From contig JAOQIN010000011.1 of assembly GCA_026134085.1 (NCBI GenBank), positions 1 to 42,868 of the forward strand: a DNA stretch of 42,868 nucleotides. Reading direction: 5' to 3'. This document shows, piece after piece, positions 34,356 to 42,789 of this stretch. The notes beneath the pieces are model-generated. The model did not search any database. It had not been told where the DNA came from and saw only the letters and a program-made list of their open reading frames with translations. The position numbers and the translations under genes are program-made. Numbering within the stretch: the stretch's first letter is position 1; every line of letters starts with the position of its first letter. Source of the DNA: Candidatus Methanoxibalbensis ujae (lineage in GTDB: Archaea > Halobacteriota > Syntropharchaeia > Alkanophagales > Methanospirareceae).

Positions 34356-35417
34356 TCAACGCAGATATTCCTCATACTCCTCCTCCTTGTATGTGGTGAG
34401 CGGAAGAGGCTCCTCAACGCTCTTTCCCGGCTCGTAGTCAAACATCTCCTGCACCTTCGCAGCGACCATCGGATATATTTTCGTGAGAGGAATCTCGCTC
34501 GGACACGCATCCTCACATGCACCGCAGCCAACGCATGTCGTGCACACATGATAAAGCCTCGTGAGATGATAGAACATCTGAACGGGCGATGGAACCCTGA
34601 GAACACCTCTCAACTCAGCAAGGTTGAGCAGATCACCTCCCTTCACATCACCGAGCGGCTGCTCAAAAAAGCACACCTTGCAGTAACAAACAGGACACAT
34701 GTCACGACAGTTCTTGCACAGTATGCACGATGCAAGCACATCATCAAGCTCCTCCACACTGCTTATGCGGGCGATCTCAGATTCCCTCTTCTTCGCTTCC
34801 TCCGCTATTTTTGCACGCTCACCCTCACGAGACACATCTTTGTCCTCCACAGCGAGTTCAATCGCCGAGATCGCATCCTCTCCCTTCTGTGATAGCGCAA
34901 CTATCTGCACCTTATCCGAATCAACACGCGCAATTCCGATGTCTCCATATTCCGCAAGCCGCTTGTCGCATATCTGACACGCTGTCCGCAGCTCAACTCC
35001 TTTCTTCCTCAGATCATCAACCTTTGACGCATCAAGCACATCACCGATCTCATCTGTATGCTCCGCATAGTCCTTCAGATTATACGCACCTGCACAGTCC
35101 ACACTGATCAAAAGAACGCTTTCAGGCGATATCTGCTCGAGCTTTATGAGCTCAATCGCCGCCCTTATCTCACATGGCTTCGCAACAATCCCCATCTTCT
35201 GCTCTATCGTCCATCCTTTCGCAATGTTCGCAGCACTTATCCCGAAAACTGGCACAAAGAGAACAGGTGAGCCCATTTTCTCGGGATCCCTGATAAGCAT
35301 GTACGTCACTGTTTTGCCCACCCTGAAAGGCAGCATCAGGCAGTCCACAACATTCTTCGCCAGAAGCTCCTTCAGAAAACCTTCCAATTCATTCACTCCA
35401 ATTTCAGCCACCTTCAT
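34356..35417 (-). CDS. F420-oxidoreductase (FrhB/FdhB/FpoF-like) iron-sulfur flavoprotein
   Basis: The 353-residue protein has the FrhB-type fold (VGKTVTYMLIRD, GIVAKPCEIRAAIELIKL, LLISVDCAGAY) that binds FAD and F420 in Frh, Fpo and Fdh. Cysteine motifs follow: CQICDKR, CILCKNCRDMCPVCYCKVC and CTTCVGCGACEDACP. The last two suggest two or more 4Fe-4S clusters beyond a plain FrhB. It would exchange electrons between F420 and the Hdr complex. It overlaps mvhD by 4 bp and is followed by hdrC. A soluble F420-Hdr complex of this kind is known in methanogens and ANME archaea. The partner assignment here is from context. Confidence 0.88.
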   Translation of the reverse strand: MKVAEIGVNELEGFLKELLAKNVVDCLMLPFRVGKTVTYMLIRDPEKMGSPVLFVPVFGISAANIAKGWTIEQKMGIVAKPCEIRAAIELIKLEQISPESVLLISVDCAGAYNLKDYAEHTDEIGDVLDASKVDDLRKKGVELRTACQICDKRLAEYGDIGIARVDSDKVQIVALSQKGEDAISAIELAVEDKDVSREGERAKIAEEAKKRESEIARISSVEELDDVLASCILCKNCRDMCPVCYCKVCFFEQPLGDVKGGDLLNLAELRGVLRVPSPVQMFYHLTRLYHVCTTCVGCGACEDACPSEIPLTKIYPMVAAKVQEMFDYEPGKSVEEPLPLTTYKEEEYEEYLR

Positions 35418-35830
35418 AGGCGTCCCCTCAGAGGATTTGGTCCCAACTTCCTCACATAATCCACCATATCCTTCATAGTCCTCGCAAACTTCTCACCCTC
35501 CGCTGCTGATATCCACTCAAGCCTCACACGGTTGTCAAGCCCAAACTCCTTCAGTATCCTGCGCATCGCCGCAATCCTGCGCCTCGTGTAGTAGTTCGCT
35601 TCAATGTAATGGCACTCCCCCGGATGGCATCCTCCTATGAAAACGGCATCCGCTCCATTTAACAACGCACGAAGCACGAACATCGGATCCACCCGTGATG
35701 AACACATCACCCTGATTATCCGTATGTTTGGCGGATACTTCATACGAGATGTGCCCGCAAGGTCTATCGCCGCATATGTGCACCAGTTGCACGCAAAACC
35801 CACTATCTTCGGCTCAAACTCATCCGCCAT
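35414..35830 (-). CDS. mvhD: MvhD-type 2Fe-2S electron-transfer subunit
   Basis: The protein of about 138 residues matches MvhD: KIVGFACNWCTYAAIDLAG, then NIRIIRVMCSSRVDP and GGCHPGECHYIEANYYTRRR. The five cysteines in these blocks are those that hold the 2Fe-2S cluster. MvhD links an electron input module to HdrA. Here it opens the operon, and no hydrogenase genes (MvhA/MvhG) follow, so the FrhB-like subunit is the probable electron partner. The chosen ATG has GGGAGAG upstream. A longer in-frame start adds 31 poorly conserved residues and would span the TATA box. Confidence 0.93.
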   Translation of the reverse strand: MADEFEPKIVGFACNWCTYAAIDLAGTSRMKYPPNIRIIRVMCSSRVDPMFVLRALLNGADAVFIGGCHPGECHYIEANYYTRRRIAAMRRILKEFGLDNRVRLEWISAAEGEKFARTMKDMVDYVRKLGPNPLRGRL

Positions 35831-35852
35831 TTGCTCTCCCAAAAGAAAACAG

Positions 35853-35864
35853 GCATATTTAAAG
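35853..35864 (-). promoter_or_regulatory. TATA box of the mvhD-frhB-hdrCBA operon
   Basis: On the minus strand the DNA reads GCTTTAAATATG about 25-30 bp before the mvhD ATG, a good archaeal TATA element. Transcription would start almost at the start codon, giving a very short leader. The upstream AAAACAAAAAG could serve as a BRE-like flank. Confidence 0.6.
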
Positions 35865-35923
35865 CTTTTTGTTTTTTGCGCATGTCCTCCCCGCTTGTTT
35901 TCCGTTTCCTCCTCCCCCTTCAT

Positions 35924-36297
35924 CCCCGAGGGCTCAGCTTCTCATTTCTATATTCATCAGAGTCGGAGAGTCGGAAGGAGCGATGCCATCTCCTCATAGT
36001 CTGCTGCACCTGAGATGCAATAAATAATAATAAATAATAATAATAAAAACAATACTGAGCCAGTGTGTACACGCTATCTCCAATTGCTTCATCCTGCATC
36101 TGAACAACTTACTACAAAATCCATTCAGCCCGCTCGATGAATATCTGCAGCAGAAACATAACATAAAATGACATGCACAGATTCCCAAATAAATTCAGCA
36201 AATCCATGTTTGCTGATGGATATTCAGAATGGTGGAAAGAATGGTGGAAAGTATCTCCCCTTCAGAGAAAATAAAGATTTCCTCCTCACTTAAGGCT
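35924..36297. other. intergenic region with TAA repeats and a hairpin, no gene
   Basis: This gap holds an AATAATAATAA simple repeat (36020-36048), a perfect 8-bp inverted repeat (TCAGCAAA, TCCATG, TTTGCTGA at 36195-36216) and a 12-bp tandem duplication GAATGGTGGAAA (36229-36252). The hairpin is downstream of moeA on its strand and may mark that transcript's 3' end. No coding sequence is convincing. Confidence 0.5.
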
Positions 36298-37524
36298 TTA
36301 AGGCTGGATGAAAGGGTCAGATCGGGGCTGATAACTCAACAGATGAACGATCACCTTTTCGCCCTTCTCAACACCCTCTTTCTCGTCTTCAATGAGGATG
36401 TATCCGTCCGACTTTGTCATGCTTGACAATATGCCCGAACCGCTCAGGCGAACAGGGGATGCATATATCATATCATCGCTCTCATACAACCTCACACGCA
36501 CGAAATCAGTTCTGCCTGCTGAAGAGGGTATGTTTCTCGCAGCTATTGCGGGAATTTTCATGCAGGTGTCGACACCACACATCAAAAAGGGCTTTACTAT
36601 CAGTTCAAACGCGGATATCGCAGCCACAGGATATCCGGGAAGCATGAAAACCGGTTTATCGCGGACAACCGCGAAGCCGACAGGCTCTCCCGGGCGAATT
36701 GCGACTCCGTGAAAAATGATATTGCCTCCCATGTTCTCAAGTGCATCTTCAACCAAATCTCGCTCACCAACCGAGCTGCCACCTGTCATGAGAAGCACAT
36801 CACAGCTTCTCAGCGCATCTGAAATCGCCACTTTCAAACGCTCAATTTCATCGGAAACAATTCCCAGAAGCTCAGGACGCGCAATTGATGAGAGCAACGC
36901 AGAAAGCACATAGGAATTTGAATCGGGTATCATCCCACCTGATCGCTCACCACCTGATCGCTCACGGCGCTCACGCGGGTCAAAAATCTCATCACCTGTT
37001 GCAAGTATCCCGACCTCAGGCATTTTACGCACTTTAACCTCAGTTTTGCATATAGATGCAAGCAATCCGATATCATAAGCATTCAATATTTTTCCGGATT
37101 TTATTATAATTTCACCCTTTTTCACATCTTCTCCCTTCAAAGACACATTTCTGCCGGGAGGAGTGGGCATAAAAACATCTAAAATCCCTTTGTGCTCCTT
37201 TGCATGTTCGAGCATTACAACTGCATTCGCGCCATCTGGCATTTTCATACCTGTCTGTACAGGCATGTATTCGCGCTCACGCACAAGACCTGATGCTCTG
37301 CGCAGTTTTATGGGATTTTCAGGAGAAGCGCCGAATGTGTCCTCCCCGCGCACTGCATATCCGTCCATCGCAGCCCTGTCAAAAGGAGGCACATCATGCG
37401 GTGAGCGAACATCCTCCGCAATAACCCTTCCAAGTGCTTCGTCAAATGCAACTGTCTCATACTCAGCAGCGCATTGCGCGATCGGCATTATTCGGCTGAG
37501 CGCATCTCGTAGTGAGATGAGCAT
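36298..37524 (-). CDS. moeA: molybdopterin molybdenumtransferase MoeA
   Basis: The protein shows the MoeA order: the N-terminal DVPPFDRAAMDGYAVR, then PVQTGMKMPDGANAVVMLEH, VGILATGDEIFDP, the MPT-binding-like domain with LLMTGGSSVGERDLV and HGVAIRPGEPVGFAV, PVFMLPGYPVAAISAFEL and the C-terminal beta domain. It inserts Mo or W into adenylylated molybdopterin. A 15-bp in-frame duplication encodes ERSGGERSGG in a loop around residues 205-215. The ATG before LISLRDALSRI follows GTGAGGGC. A longer upstream start is rejected. Confidence 0.95.
   Translation of the reverse strand: MLISLRDALSRIMPIAQCAAEYETVAFDEALGRVIAEDVRSPHDVPPFDRAAMDGYAVRGEDTFGASPENPIKLRRASGLVREREYMPVQTGMKMPDGANAVVMLEHAKEHKGILDVFMPTPPGRNVSLKGEDVKKGEIIIKSGKILNAYDIGLLASICKTEVKVRKMPEVGILATGDEIFDPRERRERSGGERSGGMIPDSNSYVLSALLSSIARPELLGIVSDEIERLKVAISDALRSCDVLLMTGGSSVGERDLVEDALENMGGNIIFHGVAIRPGEPVGFAVVRDKPVFMLPGYPVAAISAFELIVKPFLMCGVDTCMKIPAIAARNIPSSAGRTDFVRVRLYESDDMIYASPVRLSGSGILSSMTKSDGYILIEDEKEGVEKGEKVIVHLLSYQPRSDPFIQP
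36935..36964. repeat. perfect 15-bp in-frame tandem duplication inside moeA
   Basis: CCACCTGATCGCTCA occurs twice head to tail. Because 15 is a multiple of three, the gene stays in frame and the protein gains a second RSGGE unit in a loop. It is one of many similar duplications in this window. Confidence 0.75.
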
Positions 37525-37621
37525 CTTTGCCCTCACACGATCACCCCCTCGCCCGTTTTTTATCTGCGGGGAGTTTGTGGTTTGTGTTGTGAGCACATCT
37601 CATGTCATGCATGTCGGTTGC

Positions 37622-38104
37622 TCACCAGGCCTCCTCAAGCCTCTTTCCGCCACGCAGGCATATTGAGACAATTCCCTTTTTGCTCAATCGCTTTCGCAGT
37701 GATTCATCCATTGTGAGAACAGCTGCTTTCTCGCGCAGCGCAAGCTCAATTATGGCATCATCAGTGCTCTTCGCCCTTTCACCCGTCGCTTTCTCATGGC
37801 TCATAGCCCCATCATCATGCTCTCGCTGCTCGGCATTGCAGATGTCACGCAGCACACTCACGCGCAAAGCGCTATATGGCATCTCATTCTCATATTTTCT
37901 CAGAATGGAAATTGCCACATTCAATGCTCTCTTCTCTCTTCCCTTAAGCCCCTTCCGACGAAGCCGCTCAAGCTCCGCCACAACCTCCGCAGGCACGATG
38001 ATCTCGGTGTATCCGAGTCGCTCAATCTCTGAAAATATGTCAACTCCGAAGATCTCGGGGATGAAAAGCGCATTCGTGTCCAGAATGACCTTCCTCGGTC
38101 TCAT
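37622..38104 (-). CDS. PIN-domain nuclease, Fcf1/VapC-like
   Basis: The 160-residue protein has the PIN acidic residues in VILDTNALFIPEIF, VVAELERLRRKG, STDDAIIELALREK and LTMDESLRKRLSKKGI. This matches the archaeal Fcf1/UTP24-related PIN family. It would cleave RNA using Mg or Mn. Roles range from rRNA processing to toxin action. No antitoxin-like partner is adjacent, so a processing role is more likely. An insert of about 20 residues (REHDDGAMSHEKATGERAKS) precedes the third acidic motif. It lies between moeA and radB. Confidence 0.88.
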   Translation of the reverse strand: MRPRKVILDTNALFIPEIFGVDIFSEIERLGYTEIIVPAEVVAELERLRRKGLKGREKRALNVAISILRKYENEMPYSALRVSVLRDICNAEQREHDDGAMSHEKATGERAKSTDDAIIELALREKAAVLTMDESLRKRLSKKGIVSICLRGGKRLEEAW

Positions 38105-38206
38105 CTCTCCACACTCTCAATCCGCATCAACATCACTGCTGCATATCACACACTGCATATCACACATCATCATAAATGAGTTGTTCATATGGAATGGAGG
38201 CGTGAA

Positions 38207-38920
38207 ATGCGATTTCCCGCGAGATACTCAAGCGGCTGCAGGAGCATAGATGAGCTGCTGGGCGGGGGATTTGAGTCGGGAACGGTGACGCAATTATACG
38301 GAGAGGCGGGCAGTGGAAAGACAAATATATGCCTTCAGACAGCCATAGAGTGTGCGAAAAACGGCAATATCGTCATCTTCCTCGACAGCGAGGGCTTATC
38401 ACCCGAGAGGTTCTTCCAGATTGCGAGCGCATGTGGCGGCGATGTTGAAGAAATCGCACAGCGCATATTCGTTTTTGAGGCTCACAGCTTCAAACAGCAG
38501 GCTTCATGCATCGCTGAAGTAGAGAGGATGATTCAGGAAAGAGCAAAGGCGAAAAACGGCAGGATAGCTCTCGTCATCCTCGACTCGGCGACTGTGTTCT
38601 ACCGCCTCGAACCTGATGAGGAAAGAAGCATGCTTATGCGCAGGGAACTTGCATCGCAGATACTTCATCTGCTTGAGATCGCCCGCAAGTATGATGTCGC
38701 GGTTATAATCACAAATCAGGTATATATGGATGTGGAAAACGGAAAACTCCGTGCTTCAGGTGGACTTGCCCTCGAACATCTTTCAAAAATCATAATTCAA
38801 CTTGAAAAAACAGGGGAGGGAAGACGCCGCGCAATATTGAAGAAGCACCGCTCAATGCCTGAAGGGCTCTCATGTGAGTTTATTATAACGGAAAACGGTG
38901 TTGAGGACATCAAAAAATGA
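38207..38920 (+). CDS. radB: RadB recombinase paralogue
   Basis: The protein is a RecA-fold ATPase without the N-terminal DNA-binding domain of RadA. It begins SSGCRSIDELLGGGFE. Walker A is YGEAGSGKTN (31-40), Walker B VILDSATVFY, and the final strand block is IITNQVYMD, ASGGLALEHLSKIIIQLEK. Its length and the FESGTVTQLYG lead-in fit RadB, which assists homologous recombination in euryarchaea. The ATG chosen has GGAGG at 6-7 bp. An ATG 18 bp upstream is less likely. Confidence 0.93.
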   Translation: MRFPARYSSGCRSIDELLGGGFESGTVTQLYGEAGSGKTNICLQTAIECAKNGNIVIFLDSEGLSPERFFQIASACGGDVEEIAQRIFVFEAHSFKQQASCIAEVERMIQERAKAKNGRIALVILDSATVFYRLEPDEERSMLMRRELASQILHLLEIARKYDVAVIITNQVYMDVENGKLRASGGLALEHLSKIIIQLEKTGEGRRRAILKKHRSMPEGLSCEFIITENGVEDIKK

Positions 38921-39086
38921 TAATGACTGCCTATTGTCAATACTCAGTCCATACTTCATCAGGAGGCTCGCTGAGCGAATATTAATGCTTCTCGGTGAAT
39001 TGCAGGGAGAGGGAGCGGGAGAATCTCACTCGTTGTGCATAAAACCGAAAGGTTTTTTTTAGATTATCGTGAGATTGGAAGAATAA

Positions 39087-39644
39087 ATGGAGGCGAAACT
39101 GATTGCTGGAATTGCAGCTGCAATAATTGTGATTGGAGCGATCGCAGGAGCGTTTATAGCACTGGCTCCTCCACCCTCTCCTGCACCTTCTCCCACACCG
39201 GCGCATTCACCAACTCCGACACAGAGGCCAACTCCTACGACCACTCCAACTCAGAGACCAACGCCAACACCTATGACACTGAGCTGTGATATGTGCCATG
39301 ATCGTGAGCGCACAGCTGCCTTAGATGCACACACGAAGGGAGGATACCTGATAAATGGGAAGCCCGGATGCTTTGACTACGAGAATTTAGGAGGCTGCCA
39401 CGGCGGTCCTAATGCAACTGTTCACACAGTTCACGCAGGCGTCGTGGGATGCACACAGTGCCACGGCAGCCCTGAACCGCATATACCCGAGAAAGGACCT
39501 GGAAACACAACATGTGAGCAATGCCACGGATATCCGAACTCTTTGGAGCCCTACACAAACCTCGTTGACATTCACCTGAAACGAGGAAAGCCCTGCACAG
39601 TATGTCACAGAGGTGAGATCTCAGAGATACACGGCATGAAGTGA
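39087..39644 (+). CDS. membrane-anchored tetrahaem c-type cytochrome with Pro/Thr stalk
   Basis: An N-terminal helix (LIAGIAAAIIVIGAIAGAFI) is followed by a Pro/Thr-rich stalk of about 38 residues (PSPAPSPTPAHSPTPTQRP). The haem domain then has four CxxCH sites at residues 67-71, 122-126, 143-147 and 170-174. A fifth candidate is Cys95-x8-Cys104-His105, an unusually long spacing that may or may not carry haem. The stalk would hold the haem domain away from the membrane, perhaps to pass electrons to the surface. It is unrelated in sequence to the 17-19 kb cytochromes. GGAAG precedes the ATG. Confidence 0.87.
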   Translation: MEAKLIAGIAAAIIVIGAIAGAFIALAPPPSPAPSPTPAHSPTPTQRPTPTTTPTQRPTPTPMTLSCDMCHDRERTAALDAHTKGGYLINGKPGCFDYENLGGCHGGPNATVHTVHAGVVGCTQCHGSPEPHIPEKGPGNTTCEQCHGYPNSLEPYTNLVDIHLKRGKPCTVCHRGEISEIHGMK

Positions 39645-39654
39645 AAATGAAAAA

Positions 39655-39697
39655 TGATATTTTATTCCTATTTTTTGTTTTTTTTGTTTATTTTAAC
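39655..39697 (+). terminator. T-rich tract after the anchored cytochrome gene
   Basis: ATTTTATTCC, then TTTTTTG, TTTTTTTTTG and TTTATTTTAA begin about 10 bp after the stop, a likely archaeal termination tract. A 14-bp-period duplication of TATTCCACAGAG (39705-39730) follows, at the end of the convergent gene. Confidence 0.5.
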
Positions 39698-39730
39698 CCG
39701 GTCATATTCCACAGAGTTTATTCCACAGAG

Positions 39731-40819
39731 CTACTTAACTCTGCGAAGGAGATGAACAAGATAGGCGAGATAAGCGAGAAAGATAACCACAGTGGCGTTA
39801 AATAAAGGCAATTTTTTCCGCTCAGCATTTGATGATGCGCCCGGATTGGCGGTCTCATTGGATCCAGCAGATGTCTCAGAATCCGACATAGATGAAGAGG
39901 AATTTTCACTCTTTCTCACATATATGCCTTTCACTATATTTGAGCCGGATATTGTGATTTTATAGAACCCTATTTCATATAATTTGAGCTCAAAAGGAAC
40001 AGTTATTGTTGCATTTTCATTGAGTTTCACAGCAGCTTCTGCATATTTCTTCTCATTCACGAAAAGAGTTACATTATCTGTGCCAGAAGCTCCTTCATTC
40101 TTCACAACAACATAAACATAAACGCTCTCTCCAGGCTCAATTTCAAATTCGCTTGTTCTGACATCCAAAATGACGAACCTCGGCTTCAATTTCTCAGGTG
40201 GCGGTGATGGTGGAGCGCGCGCACGCTCAAGCGCTTCAAGTTCCTCCTTTGAGCACACACGGAAATACACCGTGCTATGCTCCCTTTTTGAATCCTGATA
40301 CGACTTTATCACATCTCCTTCCGAGCCCGACTCAAAAAACGATTTATAATAATCATATTTGCCCTCCTCAATTATTTTTGTTATGCTTGTCTCTCTGAAT
40401 TCTTCTTCTATTTCCCTTATTTTACTTGTATCTGCGCGATCATACGAATATATATCAAGTTCATATCTCCCATAAAGCCACCAGTTTGGTATTTCTTTCG
40501 TGTATAATATGAAAGCATTGTCATCATAATCCCTCCTTCTGACATCCATCTTATCCATTGAGACTATGTTGTCTCTCGGGTCTTTTATGATGAAAACGAA
40601 ATCAACGAAAACAAAACCATCATGATTCACATCTTTCATTTCCGCATACACTTTAAGTGTGTCGCCATGAGTGAATGTGATGTTGTTGCGCTGTGTGTAG
40701 TTCCCGTTTTCATCAGCATCCGCCACAATCACCGCCTTGAGCGCTGCTGTCGAAGGGATCGAAAACAGGAGTAGCAGGACCGCAGATGCGATGACCACCT
40801 GAACAGCATGCCCTCGCAT
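39731..40819 (-). CDS. exported CARDB-domain protein with C-terminal anchor
   Basis: The signal peptide is VVIASAVLLLLFSIPSTAA. The N-terminal domain (ADADENGNYTQRNNITFTHG) is of unknown fold, followed by an acidic central region. A CARDB-like sandwich (VLDVRTSEFEIEPGESVYVY, VVVKNEGASGTDNVTLFVNE) lies around residues 215-310. A Ser/Asn-rich stalk precedes a TM helix (NATVVIFLAYLAYLVHLL) and basic tail. The layout parallels the CARDB-like protein at 3.3-4.6 kb, implying a surface-exposed anchored protein. The ATG before RGHAVQVV follows TGAGG. Its function is unknown. Confidence 0.78.
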   Translation of the reverse strand: MRGHAVQVVIASAVLLLLFSIPSTAALKAVIVADADENGNYTQRNNITFTHGDTLKVYAEMKDVNHDGFVFVDFVFIIKDPRDNIVSMDKMDVRRRDYDDNAFILYTKEIPNWWLYGRYELDIYSYDRADTSKIREIEEEFRETSITKIIEEGKYDYYKSFFESGSEGDVIKSYQDSKREHSTVYFRVCSKEELEALERARAPPSPPPEKLKPRFVILDVRTSEFEIEPGESVYVYVVVKNEGASGTDNVTLFVNEKKYAEAAVKLNENATITVPFELKLYEIGFYKITISGSNIVKGIYVRKSENSSSSMSDSETSAGSNETANPGASSNAERKKLPLFNATVVIFLAYLAYLVHLLRRVK

Positions 40820-41042
40820 ATCCTCAATACATCTTCCTGCCTTAATTAATTTTATGTATTGTGCATGTGTATTGTGCAATCCACCGCTCAACCATCGCTC
40901 AACATCTCAACTTATCCTCCCTCTCTCTCACACATCATTGCAAAGCATCATCGCAAAGCATCATTGCAGTGGCTTCCAGATGAGGGAGGGCAGAGGCCAG
41001 CAGTTTCTTCTTTTTATTTTTATAAAGTGATGAGAATAGGAT

Positions 41043-41318
41043 ATGGGAATGAGTGTGAAGGTGTATGTGCAGGAGCTGATAGATAAGAAGGTGGTGGATT
41101 CGGATGGGACGGAGATCGGGTCTCTGCACAGTATCACCGCAGATTCTGAGACGGGTTTTCTTCAGAAACTCCTCGTGAAGCCCTCAATGGCGCTTGATGC
41201 AAGCAAGTTTGAGAGATACAGCGATTTCATAATCATCCCTTTTGAGGCAGTGAAAGCGGTCAGGGATGTCATTGTGGTTGACAGCAGTAAAAGGCAAGCA
41301 CGCGGAAAGCGGGCGTGA
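41043..41318 (+). CDS. PRC-barrel domain protein
   Basis: The 91-residue protein reads VQELIDKKVVDSDGTEIGSL, then HSITADSETGFLQKLLVKP and DFIIIPFEAVKAVRDVIVVD, the PRC-barrel pattern. In archaea small PRC-barrel proteins associate with the CdvB/SepF division machinery or with RNA-processing factors. The role here is open. Two starts are possible, 2 codons apart. Its last bases overlap the 3' end of tRNA-Arg on the opposite strand. Confidence 0.88.
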   Translation: MGMSVKVYVQELIDKKVVDSDGTEIGSLHSITADSETGFLQKLLVKPSMALDASKFERYSDFIIIPFEAVKAVRDVIVVDSSKRQARGKRA

Positions 41319-41384
41319 CGGGATTCGAACCCGCGACTTGCAGCTTAGGAGGCTGCCGCCCTGTCCTGGCTAGGCCACACGCCC
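41310..41384 (-). tRNA. tRNA-Arg (anticodon CCU)
   Basis: On the minus strand the acceptor GGGCGTG pairs with CACGCCC. The anticodon stem GCAGC/GCTGC closes the loop CTCCTAA (anticodon CCT). The T arm is GCGGG-TTCGAAT-CCCGT and the discriminator is G. No CCA is encoded and no intron is seen. It reads AGG codons. A TATA box lies about 27 bp upstream of the 5' end. Confidence 0.96.
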
Positions 41385-41403
41385 ACTGAATATTTTGTTC
41401 TTC

Positions 41404-41417
41404 AATTATTTATAGCA
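41404..41417 (-). promoter_or_regulatory. TATA box of tRNA-Arg
   Basis: The minus strand reads GTGCTATAAATAAT, a near-consensus archaeal TATA element centred about 27 bp before the tRNA 5' end, the expected distance for a start at or near the mature end. Confidence 0.7.
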
Positions 41418-41553
41418 CTGCAACGTGAAGTGGGCAGATGCCATAACAGCGCATTACGGAACATCGCAGGAAGTCAGGGAGGGCGCATGCTGTGTTGCAT
41501 AAACGTCCTCGTATAGCTGTTCATCGGTGTCGTTTTAAGCATTCGTATCGTCT

Positions 41554-41830
41554 TTAGTTTTGACAAAGAACCTTTCCTCTCCCTCCTAAACGTCTTCTTA
41601 AAGGTTGCTTGATTACTTTTCCCGCCGTAATATTCTCTATGGGGCTTTTCAAGATTGTTTCCTCTTTCTCTCCAATCTCTTTCACCTCTCTTACTTCACC
41701 TCTCTTACGAAAGCTGATACTGTATTTCCTTCCGAACTTCTCAGATATCTGCAAGCTTATTCTCCTTCAAGATGTAAAACATCTCCTCGATAGGGAATTT
41801 GTTGTTTTCAAAGCAACTCAAGAAACACCT
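41554..41830 (-). pseudogene. frameshifted small gene of unknown identity
   Basis: On the minus strand one frame reads SCFENNKFPIEEMFYILKEN then KLADI and stops. One base on, another frame continues ISEKFGRKYSISFRKRGEV and runs to a stop at 41554. Joined across the shift they would give about 90 residues, with IEEMFYILKENKLADISEKF resembling a small helix-turn-helix region. The break and the strongly AT-rich DNA suggest a decaying foreign gene. Confidence 0.4.
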
Positions 41831-41904
41831 CTTTAACTATTAACTCATAATAATACCTTCACTTATTTTATTACGATGAAAAGATGAGCGAAAAAGAATA
41901 GCAA

Positions 41905-42100
41905 CTTCGAGAGATTGAGGAGATTAAGAGCAAATATAGCGAGGGAAGAAAATGTTAAACCATTTATCGTTTTTATCGTTTTTCATAATTCCTAATTCCG
42001 TCCTAAAAGAAATAGCGACCAAGAAACCAACAACGAAGGAAGAACTGTTACTCATTAAGGGCATCAGTGATAAAAAAATGAAAAATAGAGAAATATAGGA
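41905..42100 (+). pseudogene. HRDC-domain fragment (RecQ/UvrD/RNase D-type helicase tail)
   Basis: Two frames together give an HRDC domain: LRANIAREENVKPFIVF, then, after a shift at a 9-bp duplication (ATCGTTTTT twice), NSVLKEIATKKPTTKEELLL followed by IKGISDKK. The motif 'LKEIA..KP.T.EELL.IKGI' is the HRDC signature found at the C-termini of RecQ-like and some SF1 helicases. No helicase core lies upstream, so this is an isolated, frameshifted remnant. Confidence 0.6.
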
Positions 42101-42236
42101 AAAGGATTTTAAGTATGATTAAAGCTTATCTTAGTGAAAAAAAGCAAAGCGTAAATCAAAATGATAGGAGAGATAGTATGGTATATATAATCGAAATTTA
42201 TATAAGATCTCTGTGTTTGTATGTAAAAGGTGAAGT

Positions 42237-42789
42237 ATGATACCTAAAATTTTTAAAAGTGTGGAAGAAAAGCTTAAGGGTGGTGTTTTTATGGGATTGT
42301 TAGATAATCCTTTTGGTTTGAAATTGGTGGAAAAACCTCCAAAACCAAAATCGACGAGGAGGAATACTATAAGCAAAACGGAATGCGGAATGGGAAACCA
42401 CAAAAAGGACTTATGGGAATAAGTGCGTTCTCTGTGGGAAAACAGAAAAAGCTGTAGGAGAGTTACAAAAGGCGCATATTAAGGCAGCTTCAAAAGGTGG
42501 AACACAAGTATTACCTATGTGTCCAACATGTCATAGGAAATTTGATACGGGAAAATTAACGGATACGGAACTTAAAAAACTTGGACTGACAGGGACAAAA
42601 TATAATCGAATGATGCCCAAATCGGGCAAGAGAAAAAAGAAAAGTGCATCTTCCAAGCCTCAATCCACCTTTGATATACATTCGTTTACTCCATCTACAT
42701 TTACTCCTCCTTCGTTCAATTCACTTTTCGACACTACTCCAAAGAAAAAAGTCAAAAGAAGAAATGACGGTGATTTAAGAGGATTTTAA
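42237..42789 (+). pseudogene. HNH endonuclease-like gene with two frameshifts
   Basis: The start (GLLDNPFGLKLVEKPPKPK) is in one frame, the middle (KIDEEEYYKQNGMR) in a second and the HNH domain in a third. The domain reads EWETTKRTYGNKCVLCGKTE, then KAHIKAASKGG and LPMCPTCHRKFDTG. It is a treble-clef HNH nuclease with two CxxC pairs and the catalytic His in KAHIK. A basic Ser/Pro-rich tail follows. Both breaks are in the same sense and near A-runs, so they could be homopolymer sequencing errors or real decay. A TATA-like TTTATATAAG and AAGGTGA precede the first ATG. Confidence 0.65.

Noticed and set aside
41310-41384. tRNA-Arg as an integration site for the AT-rich island
   Set aside because: The island lies on the 5' side of the tRNA, whereas integration normally uses the 3' end, and no repeat of the tRNA end is visible in the window.
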